Shown: in pieces, positions 20,049 through 30,413 of the stretch | How positions within the stretch are numbered: position 1 is the first letter of the stretch | Layout of the letters: each line of letters opens with the position of its first letter | The notes under the pieces: generated by a model | Told to the model about the DNA's origin: nothing | The model's input: the letters and a program-made list of their open reading frames with translations, nothing else | Databases searched by the model: none | Source of the DNA: Bryopsis sp. KO-2023 | Lineage: Eukaryota; Chlorophyta; Ulvophyceae; Bryopsidales; Bryopsidaceae | DNA: 64,000 nucleotides | Assembly (NCBI GenBank): GCA_030272585.1 | Contig: BSYQ01000002.1 | Location: 5,580,001-5,644,000 of the forward strand | Direction: 5' to 3' | Position numbers and translations under genes: made by a program

Positions 20049-20086
20049 GAACCCCTAACGCTAGAGGGGTAAGAGGAAGCGTTTCA
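20049..20086 (-). repeat. gypsy 1 5' terminal direct repeat
   Basis: Partner of 13726-13763. The internal side continues GGAGCGGGTAATCGACTTAC, which could be a primer-binding region for an internal part of a tRNA but lacks the usual TGG start. Confidence 0.65.
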
Positions 20087-21060
20087 ACAGGTCATTAATT
20101 GGGATGTACAATTCAAAAGAAAAGTGCTTATTTTGGATTGATCTTATCTACATATTCATTGTAAGTAACGTATCTCGTTTCCACTTGATAAAAAAAAGAG
20201 GGAGGTTTTTCTTGGCTTTTTTTTAGGGATTAGTTAATTCTTCGCTGACGGGTTTCGTGTTACCCCCTCATAGAAAACCTTTTCCCACACAGCCAGAGAA
20301 ATTTCACATACCATCGACAGCGGGGAAAAGATTTTATTCGAACCCATACAAAATTGAACATCTACCCCTGCCCCCAAACAAGAGGTGAAGAAGGGAGAAC
20401 GTGGATGAAGAATAGGGAGGGTGGATGCGCTGTACTGTTGGGGTATTAGCTGTGAATGCTAATTTGGTGCAGGAATCGATCTGGAGTTGCACCACAGTAA
20501 TAAACCAAGCAGGCAGTTTTCGCTCATCCCCCCCCCATCAAACCTTCAAGAACTGAACCCCCCCCCCCCCCCCTTGAAACCGAACATTCCATGGTTGCTC
20601 TTCAAAGGAAATGGTTTCTTTTTTTTAAGAGGTAACTAATGATGCTTCCACCCCATCTGTGAGGAGTTCAATGTTCCAAAATGGGAGGGGAAGAGGAGTA
20701 TTTTTCATGAAGCCAACAGGACCAATGAAGAAATCAAAAGTTGATCGCTTGTTCTAAGAGAGTGTGACATGCTAAGCCCCTTTTGTTTCTTCCCTACAAT
20801 TGCATGGGGAATATGATAATTTGATTTCTGATAAATTAAGTTTCGCATCAAAGTGTATAGTGAGGGCGAGGCACTGGTCTTTCTTTCTTACCTTGCATTG
20901 GAATAGAATGCATCATCAGGTAATACACAAACATATCAATCAGAGAACGTACATACAAACATACATAACAAGCGAGTCAGGGAAAAAAACCCAGTCAGCC
21001 TCGTCTTCAAAAGGGCTTTCTCAAAGGGAGCAAATAGATCAATTCTAGGAAGCAAATACT
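20087..21060. other. Intergenic, nothing recognised
   Basis: AT-rich sequence with a C-run near 20560-20574. No supported gene or repeat. Confidence 0.4.
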
Positions 21061-21554
21061 TGGAGTAAGCCAATCAGTATATATGTTCCAACCAGCTCCA
21101 ACCAGAAACCACCCAATCACCACCCATCTACTTTTCCAAGCTCGTTGGAAAAGTGGTTTTGGCTGCACCCAACAGTCTGATTGACTGACGTCCCTTTCGA
21201 GGGGCATTCCACACCAGCTCGGGCGCGCCGCGCAAAAATCGTGGCACCCGTTGGTGCGTTTGGTTGTATACCCAAATCGTGAGAACTCGACCAAGCTTCT
21301 CCAGAACAGGAAAGCGTTTTCTTGTCCCCCACACAACAGCTCCCCGCACTCTCCTCCACGTGACTTTTTGGTGGCTTTGATCACCACCACGCGTGAGCAT
21401 CGCGAGGACCACGATTCGGATTGACAGCTGGTTTGGATCTTCGAAGACGTCTTCGAAGACGTCGGAGAGCCGCTCGACGCGCCCGCACCGCTCGAGTTTC
21501 TGGCGGTTGGGTGAATCATCCTTGGGGGGGTACTAGAGTGCGATATCGCTGCGT

Positions 21555-22416
21555 TATGTTATGTTATGTTATGTTATTCCAGCTTGGAATAACGGTCTGG
21601 TTGATATGGGTGTGGCGGTTGAAATCCCTCAAGGTTATTATGGTCGGTTGGAAATTCGTTCGGGTCTCTGTGCCAGGTTCAAGTTATTTCTGGGTGCTGG
21701 GGTTATTGACAGTGACTATAGGGGTTCTTTGATTGCGGTTCTTTTTAACTTCTCCTCTGAAGATTTTTACATTAAAGCGGGTGATAGGGTGGTTCAATTA
21801 CTTTTGGAAAAAATTGTTACTCCTCAAGTAATTATTGCAGATTCTTTGTCCCTTACGGATCGTGGTTTGGGTAGTTTTGGGTCTACCGGCAGTTAGTGCC
21901 TGATGCTCTGTGTTTTTTGTTTTTTTTTGTTTTTGTTTGTTTTTTTGGTTCCAAACATTCGTCTGTTCACATTGGTGTACATTTTTCCGCAATAGAAGCT
22001 AATTACACAAGTCCGTATTTATGTCCACAATCCATCAACCTCAAACCCAATACTGTGTCTACCCTCGATCAAAAGCAAAAGAATCAAACGACAAAGAAGA
22101 TCGCTCCAAAAAAGCGTTACCCTGAGGCCGATGTAAAGAAAGAGAGAGCTGCTGCCACGCTCTTTCAACAACAACTGAAACCGGGAGATCTTGACAAGTC
22201 GCAACTGCGCGGGATAAAGAACGAATCAAATGACCACTGTCCGAAGAAAACCCGCCAAAAGACTCGGCCGCAAAACAGATAAAATCAAACCCCAAACGAT
22301 GACATTTCTCAGCCACTTGAGCCTTGCGATCCACACAACGTAAAATGCCCGCCCCCGCTTCGCGATTTTCCGCAATAGAAGCTGGGTGGCTTCTTCGCGT
22401 GTAATTATGTTATGTT
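21555..22416 (+). mobile_element. Retro-insertion carrying a truncated dUTPase
   Basis: 862 bp are inserted into copy C and flanked by an exact 12-bp duplication, ATATCGCTGCGT (21543-21554 and 22417-22428). Both ends carry short runs of a TATGT unit (four units on the left, about two on the right). A variable-length duplication with a microsatellite end suggests target-primed (LINE-type) insertion. The interior holds a dUTPase fragment, then a lysine-rich frame (about 21981-22282). An 18-bp direct repeat, ttttccgcaatagaagct, lies near 21982 and 22366. No reverse transcriptase is present. Confidence 0.6.
21561..21896 (+). CDS. dUTPase fragment (5'-truncated)
   Basis: 111 codons, of which about 100 are clearly dUTPase: VDMGVAVEIPQGYYGRLEIR with motif 2 RSGL, motif 3 GVIDSDYRG, motif 4 GDRVVQLLLEKI and C-terminal motif 5 RGLGSFGSTG, then UAG. 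The family hydrolyses dUTP to dUMP as a trimer. Motif 1 (the N-terminal SAGYDL-like strand) and about 30 preceding residues are missing, so this copy should not be active alone. The frame is otherwise intact, so the insertion is recent or selected. dUTPases occur in cellular genomes, DNA viruses and several retroelements. The flanking duplication points to a retroelement cargo here. Confidence 0.8.
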   Translation: MLCYVIPAWNNGLVDMGVAVEIPQGYYGRLEIRSGLCARFKLFLGAGVIDSDYRGSLIAVLFNFSSEDFYIKAGDRVVQLLLEKIVTPQVIIADSLSLTDRGLGSFGSTGS

Positions 22417-22700
22417 ATATCGCTGCGTGTCATCGTTCGCCCGCTGGTCAAGGGGATCTGCTAGAGGATCTGGTCCCGGGTTCGAACCTTCACTCTCGAA
22501 CTGACAGGGATGATCAGATGCACCAAGGAGGTCGTAGCCGCCGGTGCTGAAACCGCCGGCGGGGTTTTTGTTTTTGCTTTTGTTTTCGATTTGACTTTTT
22601 ACCTTTTTTGGGGGGATTCTCATGCATGTTGGGGAAAAAAACCTGCTGTTGTTTTCGTTGTGTGTGCGTGTTTTGGTGGATCCTGGAAAGAATTTGTGCA

Positions 22701-23377
22701 CGGAATGAATTGCAAAGGGTTTTTGTTTGCTTTTTCAATTCAAGATTAGAAGATTCACCATGAATCCAGCCATGGTGAATTGCATGCCATGATTGAAATG
22801 ATTTTTGATCAGAAATATACATCTGCCAAAATCCCACAGATGGGATCAATTCATGGGACGAAATGAAAAAGGCTTGCGCACTTAATATTTTTGGTTGGTC
22901 TAACTCCACATTCTCTTCATCGTGTATTTGCATTATCCCCTGTTTTCGTGGAGGAGGCAACTAGAGGATAGACAGCGGCCTCTTCGGGTTTGGCCTCACG
23001 CCTGGTTGTCGTACTTCTTATGGTCGCTCGTTCAGCAAAAGCAATTCTTGCCAAATCGAGGTCTTCAGCACTCGGCATCTGAATTTTTTCAAGGCTGACA
23101 CACAGAACCCATCTCAGTCCCACCTACCCTGGTGGGACCCAAAACACAACATCAACACCCTGATGGAAAATATACCCGTATGAAAACAATACTGCGAATA
23201 TCGTCAGCGTGCGAAAGATGGTCTCAAATAAACCAAGCTGATTTCACCCCGACTAGAAAAAAGAAAGGACCAGAAAGCATACTGCGAACGAACTGAAAAA
23301 ATTGGACAGGGTTTTCTTCGTTAGTGCAGCGAGGTCATTATTCTTGATGAAAAAAGGTAACAAGCTGACATGAGTGC
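22701..23377. other. Intergenic, nothing recognised
   Basis: Short frames only (for example minus strand 23123-22917) without known motifs. No repeat ends seen. Confidence 0.4.
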
Positions 23378-23450
23378 CGTCCACGGCAGGACTCGAACCT
23401 GCAATCTTCTGCTCCGGAGGCAGACGCCTTCTCCATTAGGCCAAGTGGAC
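23378..23450 (-). tRNA. tRNA-Arg(CCG)
   Basis: 73 nt fold as a complete cloverleaf: acceptor GTCCACT / CGTGGAC (one mismatch), D arm GGCCTAATGGAGAAGGC, anticodon arm TCTGC-CTCCGGA-GCAGA with U33 and anticodon CCG, and T arm GCAGGTTCGAGTCCTGC. There is no intron and no encoded CCA, as expected for a nuclear eukaryotic tRNA. It decodes CGG. Internal box A and box B drive pol III. Confidence 0.92.
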
Positions 23451-24287
23451 ACTCGACAACTCCAGGGCTGATTAGCTCTTTACCTGAGATCAGTGCTGAC
23501 TACGAGGTTCCCAGCACTCCAAAAACACCTTCCGTCCACGCCAAACAGTACAGATAAGGCGCTACCCTGATCGACTGCTACAACAATTCAAGGCAACTCG
23601 TTTTCAGATTCTTTATTTCTTATTCTCTTTATGGGGTGGAGTTCATGCAGAGCTTCAGCTGTGCATGTGTTTCCCTCTCAACGATGCGCCCCCAGTCCCT
23701 TCAGCATGATGATCCTGGTGATTTCTTTTACCGATAAAACGTTCCACTCTGTGCACCTCGTCCTCCACCAATTAGAGTGTGCTGGAGCTTTGCAGAACTG
23801 ACATTTGGTTTTGTCGCGTTGGCTTGAGCTCCGCCTCAAAGCCTGAAAACGACTTGTTCTAATTCTATATTATAGAGTGTCGAGCAGTGTAGCGCCTGCT
23901 TATCACTCAAGCGGGGACTGTTGAGCGTGGATCGAAGGTGTTTGTCCCTTGGTCCTGTGCTGAGCGTTGATGGTGCATCCTTTCCAAGGGGTGGGTCCTT
24001 TCTGGCACCTTCTCTGAGGAGGGGGTGTCGGAATAGATGAAGTGTTGGGCACAGCGCCAGGCGGGAAACCGAGCAGCGATCACTGGCCGCCTGCTTCGGT
24101 GGGAGGACAATGCACCAGAGCTGAGCACAGGATTCACCAGCGATAGACAGCCAGAGGGACCGCTCAATTGTTTTTTTTTTTTTCACCACTTTTGGAATCA
24201 TTCTGCGCCTCGTTTGCTACTTATTTTGTCCCAATACTTCATTTATGTTCACAATCAAAAGACAAATTTGTTCGATAATTTTTGTGG
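23451..24287. other. Intergenic, nothing recognised
   Basis: Short overlapping frames on both strands at 23836-24201 lack recognisable motifs. A T run at 24170-24183 precedes the next tRNA. Confidence 0.4.
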
Positions 24288-24372
24288 GCACAAGTGGCCG
24301 AGTGGTCCAAGGCGTCAGACTTAAGACCTGATGGAGCTAGTCTCCGCGTGGGTTCAAACCCCACCTTGTGTA
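24288..24372 (+). tRNA. tRNA-Leu(UAA)
   Basis: A class II tRNA: acceptor GCACAAG / CTTGTGT, box A GTGGCCGAGTGG, anticodon loop CTTAAGA (anticodon TAA), long variable arm (GGAGCTAGTCTCC) and T arm GTGGGTTCAAACCCCAC. The first acceptor pair is G:U, and position 31:39 is mismatched. It has no intron and no encoded CCA. It decodes UUA. Confidence 0.9.
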
Positions 24373-24870
24373 AGGATATTTCACATCCATCGGTGATAAG
24401 GGGGGAAAAAAACCAAAACAAATTCAATCTTTTCTCTGTCTTTTGTTTTCCCACTTGTTTTTCTCTCCTACCTTGTAGAAGACGTGAACTCTGCTGAAAT
24501 ATGATCAGCAGTTCGAAGACCTGAGCAGAAACATAATTTCAGATTCAATGACTTGATCAGAATCTTTTTCTTTTGCGTCTGAATTTTCCGCAGACGCTTG
24601 GGGCGTCGAATCACCCTTTGCCTCAAACGCGAGGATCGATTTGATGTTCCGTCGACTCCTCCCAGTATGGGAAAGCCAAGCAACGAGATCCGCTTTACAG
24701 TCAAACAAAGTGCTGGGCCCCAGTCTGGCATTCACCGAGATCGCCTCCGCACAGCAGATTGAGTGCGACACGAGGGACTTGACTCAGCTCACAGGCTGTA
24801 GTGTTTGCGCCTTTGTGTTCCTTCAAGTACAGCGCTTGAGGCCTCAATCCCGTGAATTGCCTCAGACACT

Positions 24871-25443
24871 ATGGCTTCTTCTACCTTCATGCTTTCGGCT
24901 CTGCTCGTCGCGACGCTCTTCTGCATCGCATACTCGTACACCGAGTGCGAAAACCAGACGGACTGCTACTGGGATCACGATGACGATCACCCGTATGTTG
25001 AAAAATGCCTCCGATCTTTGGAGGTGGCAAACACTTTTCGCTGTTCTGTACCCTGTTCGCTCACGCATGAAGCCATAACAACCTCGCCGTGCTCGCTTTT
25101 GCAGGGATGTGTCGGGTGTCGGGAGTTACGGCGCCTGCTGCGAGGCGTGCAGAAGCAGCGAGACGGACCGTGGGCAGGGTAAGTAGATTTCAGTGTTTCT
25201 TCTCGTGGGCAGGGTAAGTCGATCTCAGTGCTTTTTCACGTGTTCCTGAGGTGCTCTCTTTTCTATTCACGCCGATGGTTTTGTTCTGCAGTGTGCAACC
25301 GCTGGTCGTACAACCCCATGACCCGCGAGTGCTGGTTGGCGGACATCAACAAGATCACGGACTGGAAACACCAGGGCAAGTGGGGTTGGTGGTGCGGTAA
25401 GGTCCATAAGTTCGGCTTCGAGGAGGAGGAGCCATGGATGTAG
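24871..25443 (+). CDS. Small secreted cysteine-rich protein (PAN/Apple-like), 3 exons
   Basis: Exons 24871-24992, 25105-25178 and 25292-25443 join in phase with GT-AG borders and end at TAG, giving about 115 residues. Residues 1-23 (MASSTFMLSALLVATLFCIA) form a clear signal peptide. The mature part starts ECENQTDCYWDHDDD. Exon 2 then encodes SYGACCEACRSSE, and exon 3 encodes CNRWSYNPMTRECWLADIN and WGWWCGK. The spacing CC-x2-C ... W-x-Y-x6-C-W-L is that of PAN/Apple-type domains, which bind carbohydrate or protein. An acidic tail (EEEEPWM) closes it. The exon 2 donor is tandemly duplicated 34 bp downstream (see findings). Function is inferred from pattern only; a cysteine-rich secreted effector or lectin is possible. 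Confidence 0.72.
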
Positions 25444-26080
25444 AAAGGACGATGGAGTTGGGAAAACGTGAGTTTACTCTGTGGTGGTTGTAGCTGAATC
25501 CTCCTTGTCGAGGCTGCCACTGCAGCCTCACGGTTTCTGATCGCTGAGCTTCAGGTCCAGTGTTGTGTTGTACCCACTGTATGGCTTGGATCGATTTGAG
25601 GAATCGCTGACCGTCTTTCTCGATTGCGGATGCAGGTAGATAACTTCAAAAAACCGAGGGGCTCGACCTTTGCGCCAAGCGTCAATCGATAGTTTCTATA
25701 AGCGCTCAGTTGGCGGGCCGACGATTTTGATCAGTCTCTTCTTTTTTTTTTGTTTCAAACTGTTTTTTTTTTTTTTTTTTCCGATGAAGTGCAGATATGG
25801 AATCTGCTTCTTTAAACTGTGAGGGATGAACACTTTTTCAATTAGAGTATTTTGTTCGCAGTGTCGGATTTTTCCAAAACACACCCACATCTCTTTGGTC
25901 AAGAAACTCACTCGATTCTATTTTTGGACCGTCTTGTCCACAGAAACCTGTCGTTCTATATGAATAGGTAACACAGATTCCTGGGCACTCCAGCTTTCCT
26001 TGACCCCCGTCGCCTCCAGTTCCGTCCATATTCCCCAATCCAAGATTTACCAACAGCGGTAGTGTTGCGACACAAAAGCG
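25444..26080. other. 3' flank of secreted-protein gene, nothing recognised
   Basis: Contains T runs at about 25742-25780 but no supported gene or repeat. Confidence 0.35.
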
Positions 26081-26084
26081 CAGG

Positions 26085-26330
26085 GTAAGAAAAAGAAGGT
26101 TGTGACTGGGGTCAAAGAAAGCGCCGCTCCGAAGCCCATTCCTTTCGCACCCATGCGAAACAAAAACAACAGGCACTATGAAAACGAGACGAGAAAAAAC
26201 TTTCACCAAAGTCCAAAAGAATCGCCACTAAGTGCTGGCTTTTAATCCAAAAGAAGGAAGTTTTTTTTTCAACTGGAAAATGTGACGTCCCGTCGACGGG
26301 AGGGATTTGAACCCCTACCACATCGGGATT
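26085..26330 (-). repeat. SINE-like repeat family 2, copy 1
   Basis: On the minus strand a tRNA-like head with box B GGGGTTCAAATCCC (near 26303-26316) is followed by CGTCACATTTT, a variable spacer, then TTTGGTGAAAGT, TTGTTTTTGTTTCGCATG and GCTTCGGAGCGGCGC. The same order is found at 52950-53270. The A box is poorly conserved. No coding capacity. Confidence 0.55.
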
Positions 26331-27110
26331 CCTGACTTTGACGATCCGCGGATCGCCCAGTGGAACTCATTTTTCGACGAAATCACTTTCACTTTCACTT
26401 TCGCTTGTGTCTGTGTTTTGGGGGAATTATGGAATAATTTTATTGTTTCGACAGAGGGCCAAGGAATTGTCTTGATATATATTTTGATTTGATCCATTCC
26501 CCTGGGGTGGTGTTTACTCCATTGGCTCCGTTGCACACTGATGTCACACTCATTTGTTTTTCTCACTCTATCCTGCCAACGAACTGTTTTCTCTCCCACT
26601 TTCTAAAAATCCGCTTTCTTTTTGTACCACCTGTCAATTTTCCAACTTCCCACAAAATTCTTCCAGCCAATTTTGATACTTTCTCTTTCTCTCTCCATGG
26701 AGTGAATTTTCTATATTTCTTCTTCGCATTTATGTATTATATGTTTAACCAAAACAATCCCCCCTGGTGTCTCACTTTTTTTTGCTTTCTGTGACTGACC
26801 CATTTGTCTCTCACTTTTTTCCCTCCCCCAAACTTTGCAGTTGATTGAAAATATAATAAATCAGTCAGAATCTCAGAGGGGAGGGAGAGAAACAAAAGAC
26901 TGCTATCCTTTCATCTAAAAACTATATATCGTCCACCAGATCGTGCTCCAGGGGATTGTTGAACCGAAGGTTGTGATCCAAGCTTCTGTCGGTTCTGCCC
27001 TGGATATTTTTCAGTGATCACTTTATTTTGTCTTCTGAAGATGATACTTCTAAAGGCATGGTTGGCTTTAAGAAAAGTCGTAGAACTTCCTGCACACGCA
27101 TCTTTCTGAT
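26331..27110. other. Intergenic, nothing recognised
   Basis: AT- and pyrimidine-rich sequence without supported features. Confidence 0.35.
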
Positions 27111-27419
27111 GGTATCATTCCATAATTGAACCACTTCACCTTCAGAAAAGGGGGGGTCAGCCATGGCTTTTTCAGCATTATCACCACATATGGAATTGCT
27201 TCCATGACCCACATTTTCAAGGTCACGTCCTACACGATTACGGCACGTCGGCTGGTCGCCCTAAGGGCACCTCCAAAGCAGCCAGTTTTGGCACAACAAA
27301 TTTCACAATACATCATCATTTATTCAGTCAACCCATAAACACTTCATTTTTTATTTTTTTTATTTTTTATTTTTTTTCACTTCATTTTCCCCTTATCCTG
27401 TTCTGAATCATAGCATTCA

Positions 27420-27800
27420 TAATGGTGAAAACCGATCCGATGTGATGCACCCCTGTCCACAGCCCAATGCAACATCTTCAGCACTTTTGAGTATAAAAAT
27501 ATTCTAGAAAATTTCTATTGTAGGACCACCAGCTATTGATATTTTGTGAGTCACTGACCCACAAAAAAAGAGTCTTAGGCTATGCTTTCCTTCAATTGTT
27601 TTTGCCCATTTTCCCCATCCAAAAGGAAAAGTTTCATTTTCTCTTAAGATGGCTGGCACTCCTTTTCTTTTTTCTCTCTTTTTTTCTTTCATTTTTTTCA
27701 GCAGATGGGTAAATGAAAACTAACTTGACCTGGCCAGCCATCCAGTTTTCCCTACAGTCCTTTTGAGATGGGGCTCCTCTTGTTGCTGCCCGTATCATGG
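27420..27800 (+). repeat. Dispersed repeat paired with 47370-47740
   Basis: Matches the reverse complement of 47370-47740 along its length, for example cgatccgatgtga, ctgtccacagcccaatgca, gtaggaccA, gtcactgacccac, cagcagatgggta and agtccttttga. Divergent but collinear, with small indels. No coding frame shared. It could be a non-autonomous element or an old segmental duplication. Confidence 0.55.
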
Positions 27801-28059
27801 AAAAGTCGAGCAGATTTTGTCTCTTCGCTTGTTTGTAGTCCGCCCCCCCATTGTCAAGAACTAGAAAACAATGTTCAGGCCACCGCTACCTGAGTTTCCA
27901 CATTTCCAAAACGAAATTCACATCCACCGGCATTGAATCAACAGTGGCTGGAATAATAGGTGCGAATTTGATGATTGGGTAAAGGGATGTCATCACACGT
28001 GGCTGGTCAGGGTGGCCAAAGGGGATGTGGAATGCCCCTCGAAAGGGACGTCAGGGACG

Positions 28060-28174
28060 TCAGTCAGACTGACCGTTGGGTGCAGCCAAAACCAGCTTTT
28101 CCAAGCTGGTCGGGAAAGTAGATGGGTGGTGACTGGTAGACTTCTGGTTGGATCTGCACCCACAGTCTGACTGA
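28060..28174. repeat. Foldback/MITE-like unit, copy 2
   Basis: Starts cagtcagactg and ends cagtctgactg, with ttgggtgcag / ctgcaccca just inside. Confidence 0.6.
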
Positions 28175-28880
28175 TCTTGAGGAATTGGGCCGATGGGTTG
28201 GCTGTGGGGTTTTTCGCTTTTGTTGGGAAACCAAGTGGGTTGGTGCAAATTAAACCAGAACCATGAACATTCAGGATCCACCAAAACACGCACACACACA
28301 AGGGCACCAAAACAACAGCAGTTTTTTTCCTCCAACATGCATGAAAATTCCCCCAAGCAAAGTAAAAGTAAAATCGAAAACGGAAACAAAACCCCGCCGG
28401 CGGTTTCAGCACCGGCGGCTACGACCTCTCTGGCGCATGACAATTCGAGAGTGAAGGTTCGAACCCGGGACCTGGTGGCCAGGGATCCTCTAGCAGATCC
28501 CCTTGACCAGCGGGCGAACGATGACACGCAGCGATGTCGCACTCAAGTACCCCCCCAGGGATGATTCACCCAACCGCCAGAAACTCGAGCGGTGCGTGCG
28601 TCGAGCGGCTCTCCGACGTCTTCGAAGACGTCCCCGGTCCAAACCAGCTGAATCCGAATCGCAGGAGGAAAGAATTCTCACGCGTGGTGACCAAAGCCAC
28701 CAACGAGTCAGGTGGGTGACAGTGTGAGGAGGTAATGGACAGGAAAACGCTTCCCTTTTCTGGAGAAGCTCGGTCGAGTTCTCACGGTTTGGGTATGCAA
28801 CCAAACGCACCAACGGGTGCCATGGTTTCGGCGCAGCGCGCGTGAGCTGGTGCGGAATGCCCCTCGAAAGGGACGTCAAT

Positions 28881-28990
28881 CAGTCAGACTGTTGGGTGCA
28901 GCCAAAACCATCTTTTCCAAGCTGGTTGGAAAAGTAGATGGGTGGTGATTGGGTGGTTTCGGGTTGGAGCTGCACCCACAGTCTGACTGA
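28881..28990. repeat. Foldback/MITE-like unit, copy 3
   Basis: The cleanest copy: CAGTCAGACTG-TTGGGTGCAG at the left, CTGCACCCA-CAGTCTGACTG at the right, about 70 bp between. No unambiguous target duplication could be fixed. Confidence 0.62.
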
Positions 28991-28995
28991 TCCGG

Positions 28996-30090
28996 AGGTT
29001 TGCAACAGTATGAAGGTTTAAGGTTGTGGAAATAAGGTTTTTGTCTTGAAGGAGATCAGAAAAGTGAACCCGGCACATGGACATCGTTCTTTCTCTTGAT
29101 ATCCCATCCTCAAAAACAAATATTCAATCTGTCAACCATCTTTTTATCCTAGATTTTTGTTTGAAGCTTCAAGAGGATTTTTTTTAATCCAGGACAGTCT
29201 TCCCACCCAAAATAAATCTCGCCCAATTAGGTTTCCAAGATCTGATGAAAAAGTTGATTCGCAGAAAACAATTCCAAGCCTTGTCGCTTTTGATCTCAAT
29301 TTTCAACATCCTCTGCATTCGTAAATTCCAGCCTCTTGGAACCCGATTTGTTTTGAGGCACCGACAGTGTTTTTTGTTTTTTTTTTCTGAAACCCAATAC
29401 AAATGATAGTGAAAGAAGTACAGGGGCCCTCCCAGATTAGCCACAGTTGGAGGGCTATTCTTATTCACATTTGATTGGGCTTCTGCTTTGTCTCATTTTT
29501 TTTTTCCTGCAGTACTTTGCCTGTTCATCACCTTTCATCCACAAATATTCAGTTTTATTACTTTGATGGCTGTGAGGTCCCCAATTTTGGATGCACCGAG
29601 GCCTGCTTGATTGTGGGTGGATTTCCCCTGAATAAAAACACCAGCTGGAAAATCGGATATCCAAAAAGACCTAGATATTCGATTGTCGAGGCTTCACACG
29701 TGTGAAGAATGATTAATCATTCTTGATATTGTGGCAAGCCCCATTGTGAAACAAAAGAAAAAAATCTTTGAACTCAATTCAGAAAACTGACAGGCCCCTT
29801 TGTTTTGTAGAAAAACTGCTTGAGGCCTTTCTCTGTTTGCTACCCCGGAAAGTAAAGCTAAAACGTCGGAAAAATGTCATGAGTCGCCGCAACTGTGTTA
29901 CTAGCGATACAGCAGCACCACGCTTGTTTTAAACATATCGAGTCCTTATGGAAGTCGGACTGACCACGTCCGTAACAAGACGCCACACCAGTGAGGGACT
30001 GATCGAGTGCTCGAGAGTAACAAAACAAGGGAAAGAGTTCATCGACAGCCCCACAAGTGTAAAGGACGCGGGGTTATGATACAGAAGGTA
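28996..30090. other. Intergenic, nothing recognised
   Basis: Short frames at 29184-29468 (minus) and 29475-29705 (plus) have no recognisable motif. From about 29870 the composition changes towards the tRNA-like sequences. Confidence 0.35.
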
Positions 30091-30109
30091 TTACAATAGA
30101 ACAAGAACA

Positions 30110-30181
30110 GAACGATCTAAGGCCAAGCGCCTTAAGACTCGTCAACCGTTGACCCGGGTTCGAATCCCGTCAACGGTCCCA
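30110..30181 (+). ncRNA. tRNA-Leu-like 3' part / acceptor-T minihelix
   Basis: Contains an anticodon-loop word CTTAAGA as in tRNA-Leu(UAA). A perfect pairing ACCGTTG / CAACGGT then encloses a T arm (CGGGTTCGAATCCCG), followed by CCCA. A full D arm and 5' acceptor strand upstream are not found, so this is a truncated tRNA, a SINE head or a tRNA-top-half minihelix. Confidence 0.4.
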
Positions 30182-30384
30182 ACCGTAACTGGCCCTAACT
30201 CCCACTTCTGTGACCCCGAACTACACTGTCCGGATACAGTCACACACACTCATCCATTTGTCACATCAATCCTTGTTCCGGTTTACGTCATCGGTCAGTC
30301 GGCTACATAACCGACCTGACCTCTGTAACCACCGTCGCCCACTGGTTCGCTAGTGCGACCGTTACTATCATTGTCACTGAGAGG

Positions 30385-30413
30385 TCTTGGGATCGAATCC
30401 CACCTTTCCCACA
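30385..30413 (+). ncRNA. Isolated T-arm-like sequence
   Basis: TTGGGATCGAATCCCACC with a possible acceptor 3' strand (CCTTTCC) but no 5' partner. Probably a tRNA-derived repeat fragment. Confidence 0.25.

Larger units (their letters stand above)
13726..20086 (-). mobile_element. Ty3/gypsy chromovirus 1 with 38-bp terminal direct repeats
   Basis: The element is read on the minus strand: gag (19939-18170), then pol (to 13920). Identical 38-bp direct repeats lie at 13726-13763 and 20049-20086 (minus-strand start TGAAACGCTTCC, internal hairpin CCCCTCTAGCGTTAGGGG). A purine tract, AAGGGGGGAGGAG (13776-13764), sits directly upstream of the 3' copy, where a polypurine tract is required. I found no longer repeat and no target duplication at these borders, so the LTRs are either exceptionally short or truncated. 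The sequence after the 5' repeat does not begin with a canonical TGG primer-binding site. Confidence 0.78.
21084..22700 (+). repeat. Composite dispersed repeat, copy C, split by a retro-insertion
   Basis: Opposite orientation to copy A: truncated foldback unit (21084-21186), a region shared with 52710-52950 (gagaactcgaccaagcttctc), a doubled form of the GACGTCTTCGAAGACGTC palindrome near 21440, then the pol III-like boxes on the plus strand at about 22438-22485 (ctggtcaaggggatctgc, gggttcgaacc) and the poly-T/CA tail to about 22690. Between 21555 and 22416 it is interrupted by foreign sequence. Copies A and B are continuous at that point, which proves the insertion. Confidence 0.65.
28020..28995 (-). 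repeat. Composite dispersed repeat, copy B (longest uninterrupted)
   Basis: Same order as copy A: foldback unit 28060-28174, CA/poly-A stretch, pol III-like boxes on the minus strand (box B near 28455-28470, box A near 28499-28516), and palindrome 28615-28632. It then continues through the region shared with copies C and D to a second foldback unit at 28881-28990. The two foldback units in direct order look like terminal repeats of one larger unit of about 930 bp. Confidence 0.65.
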
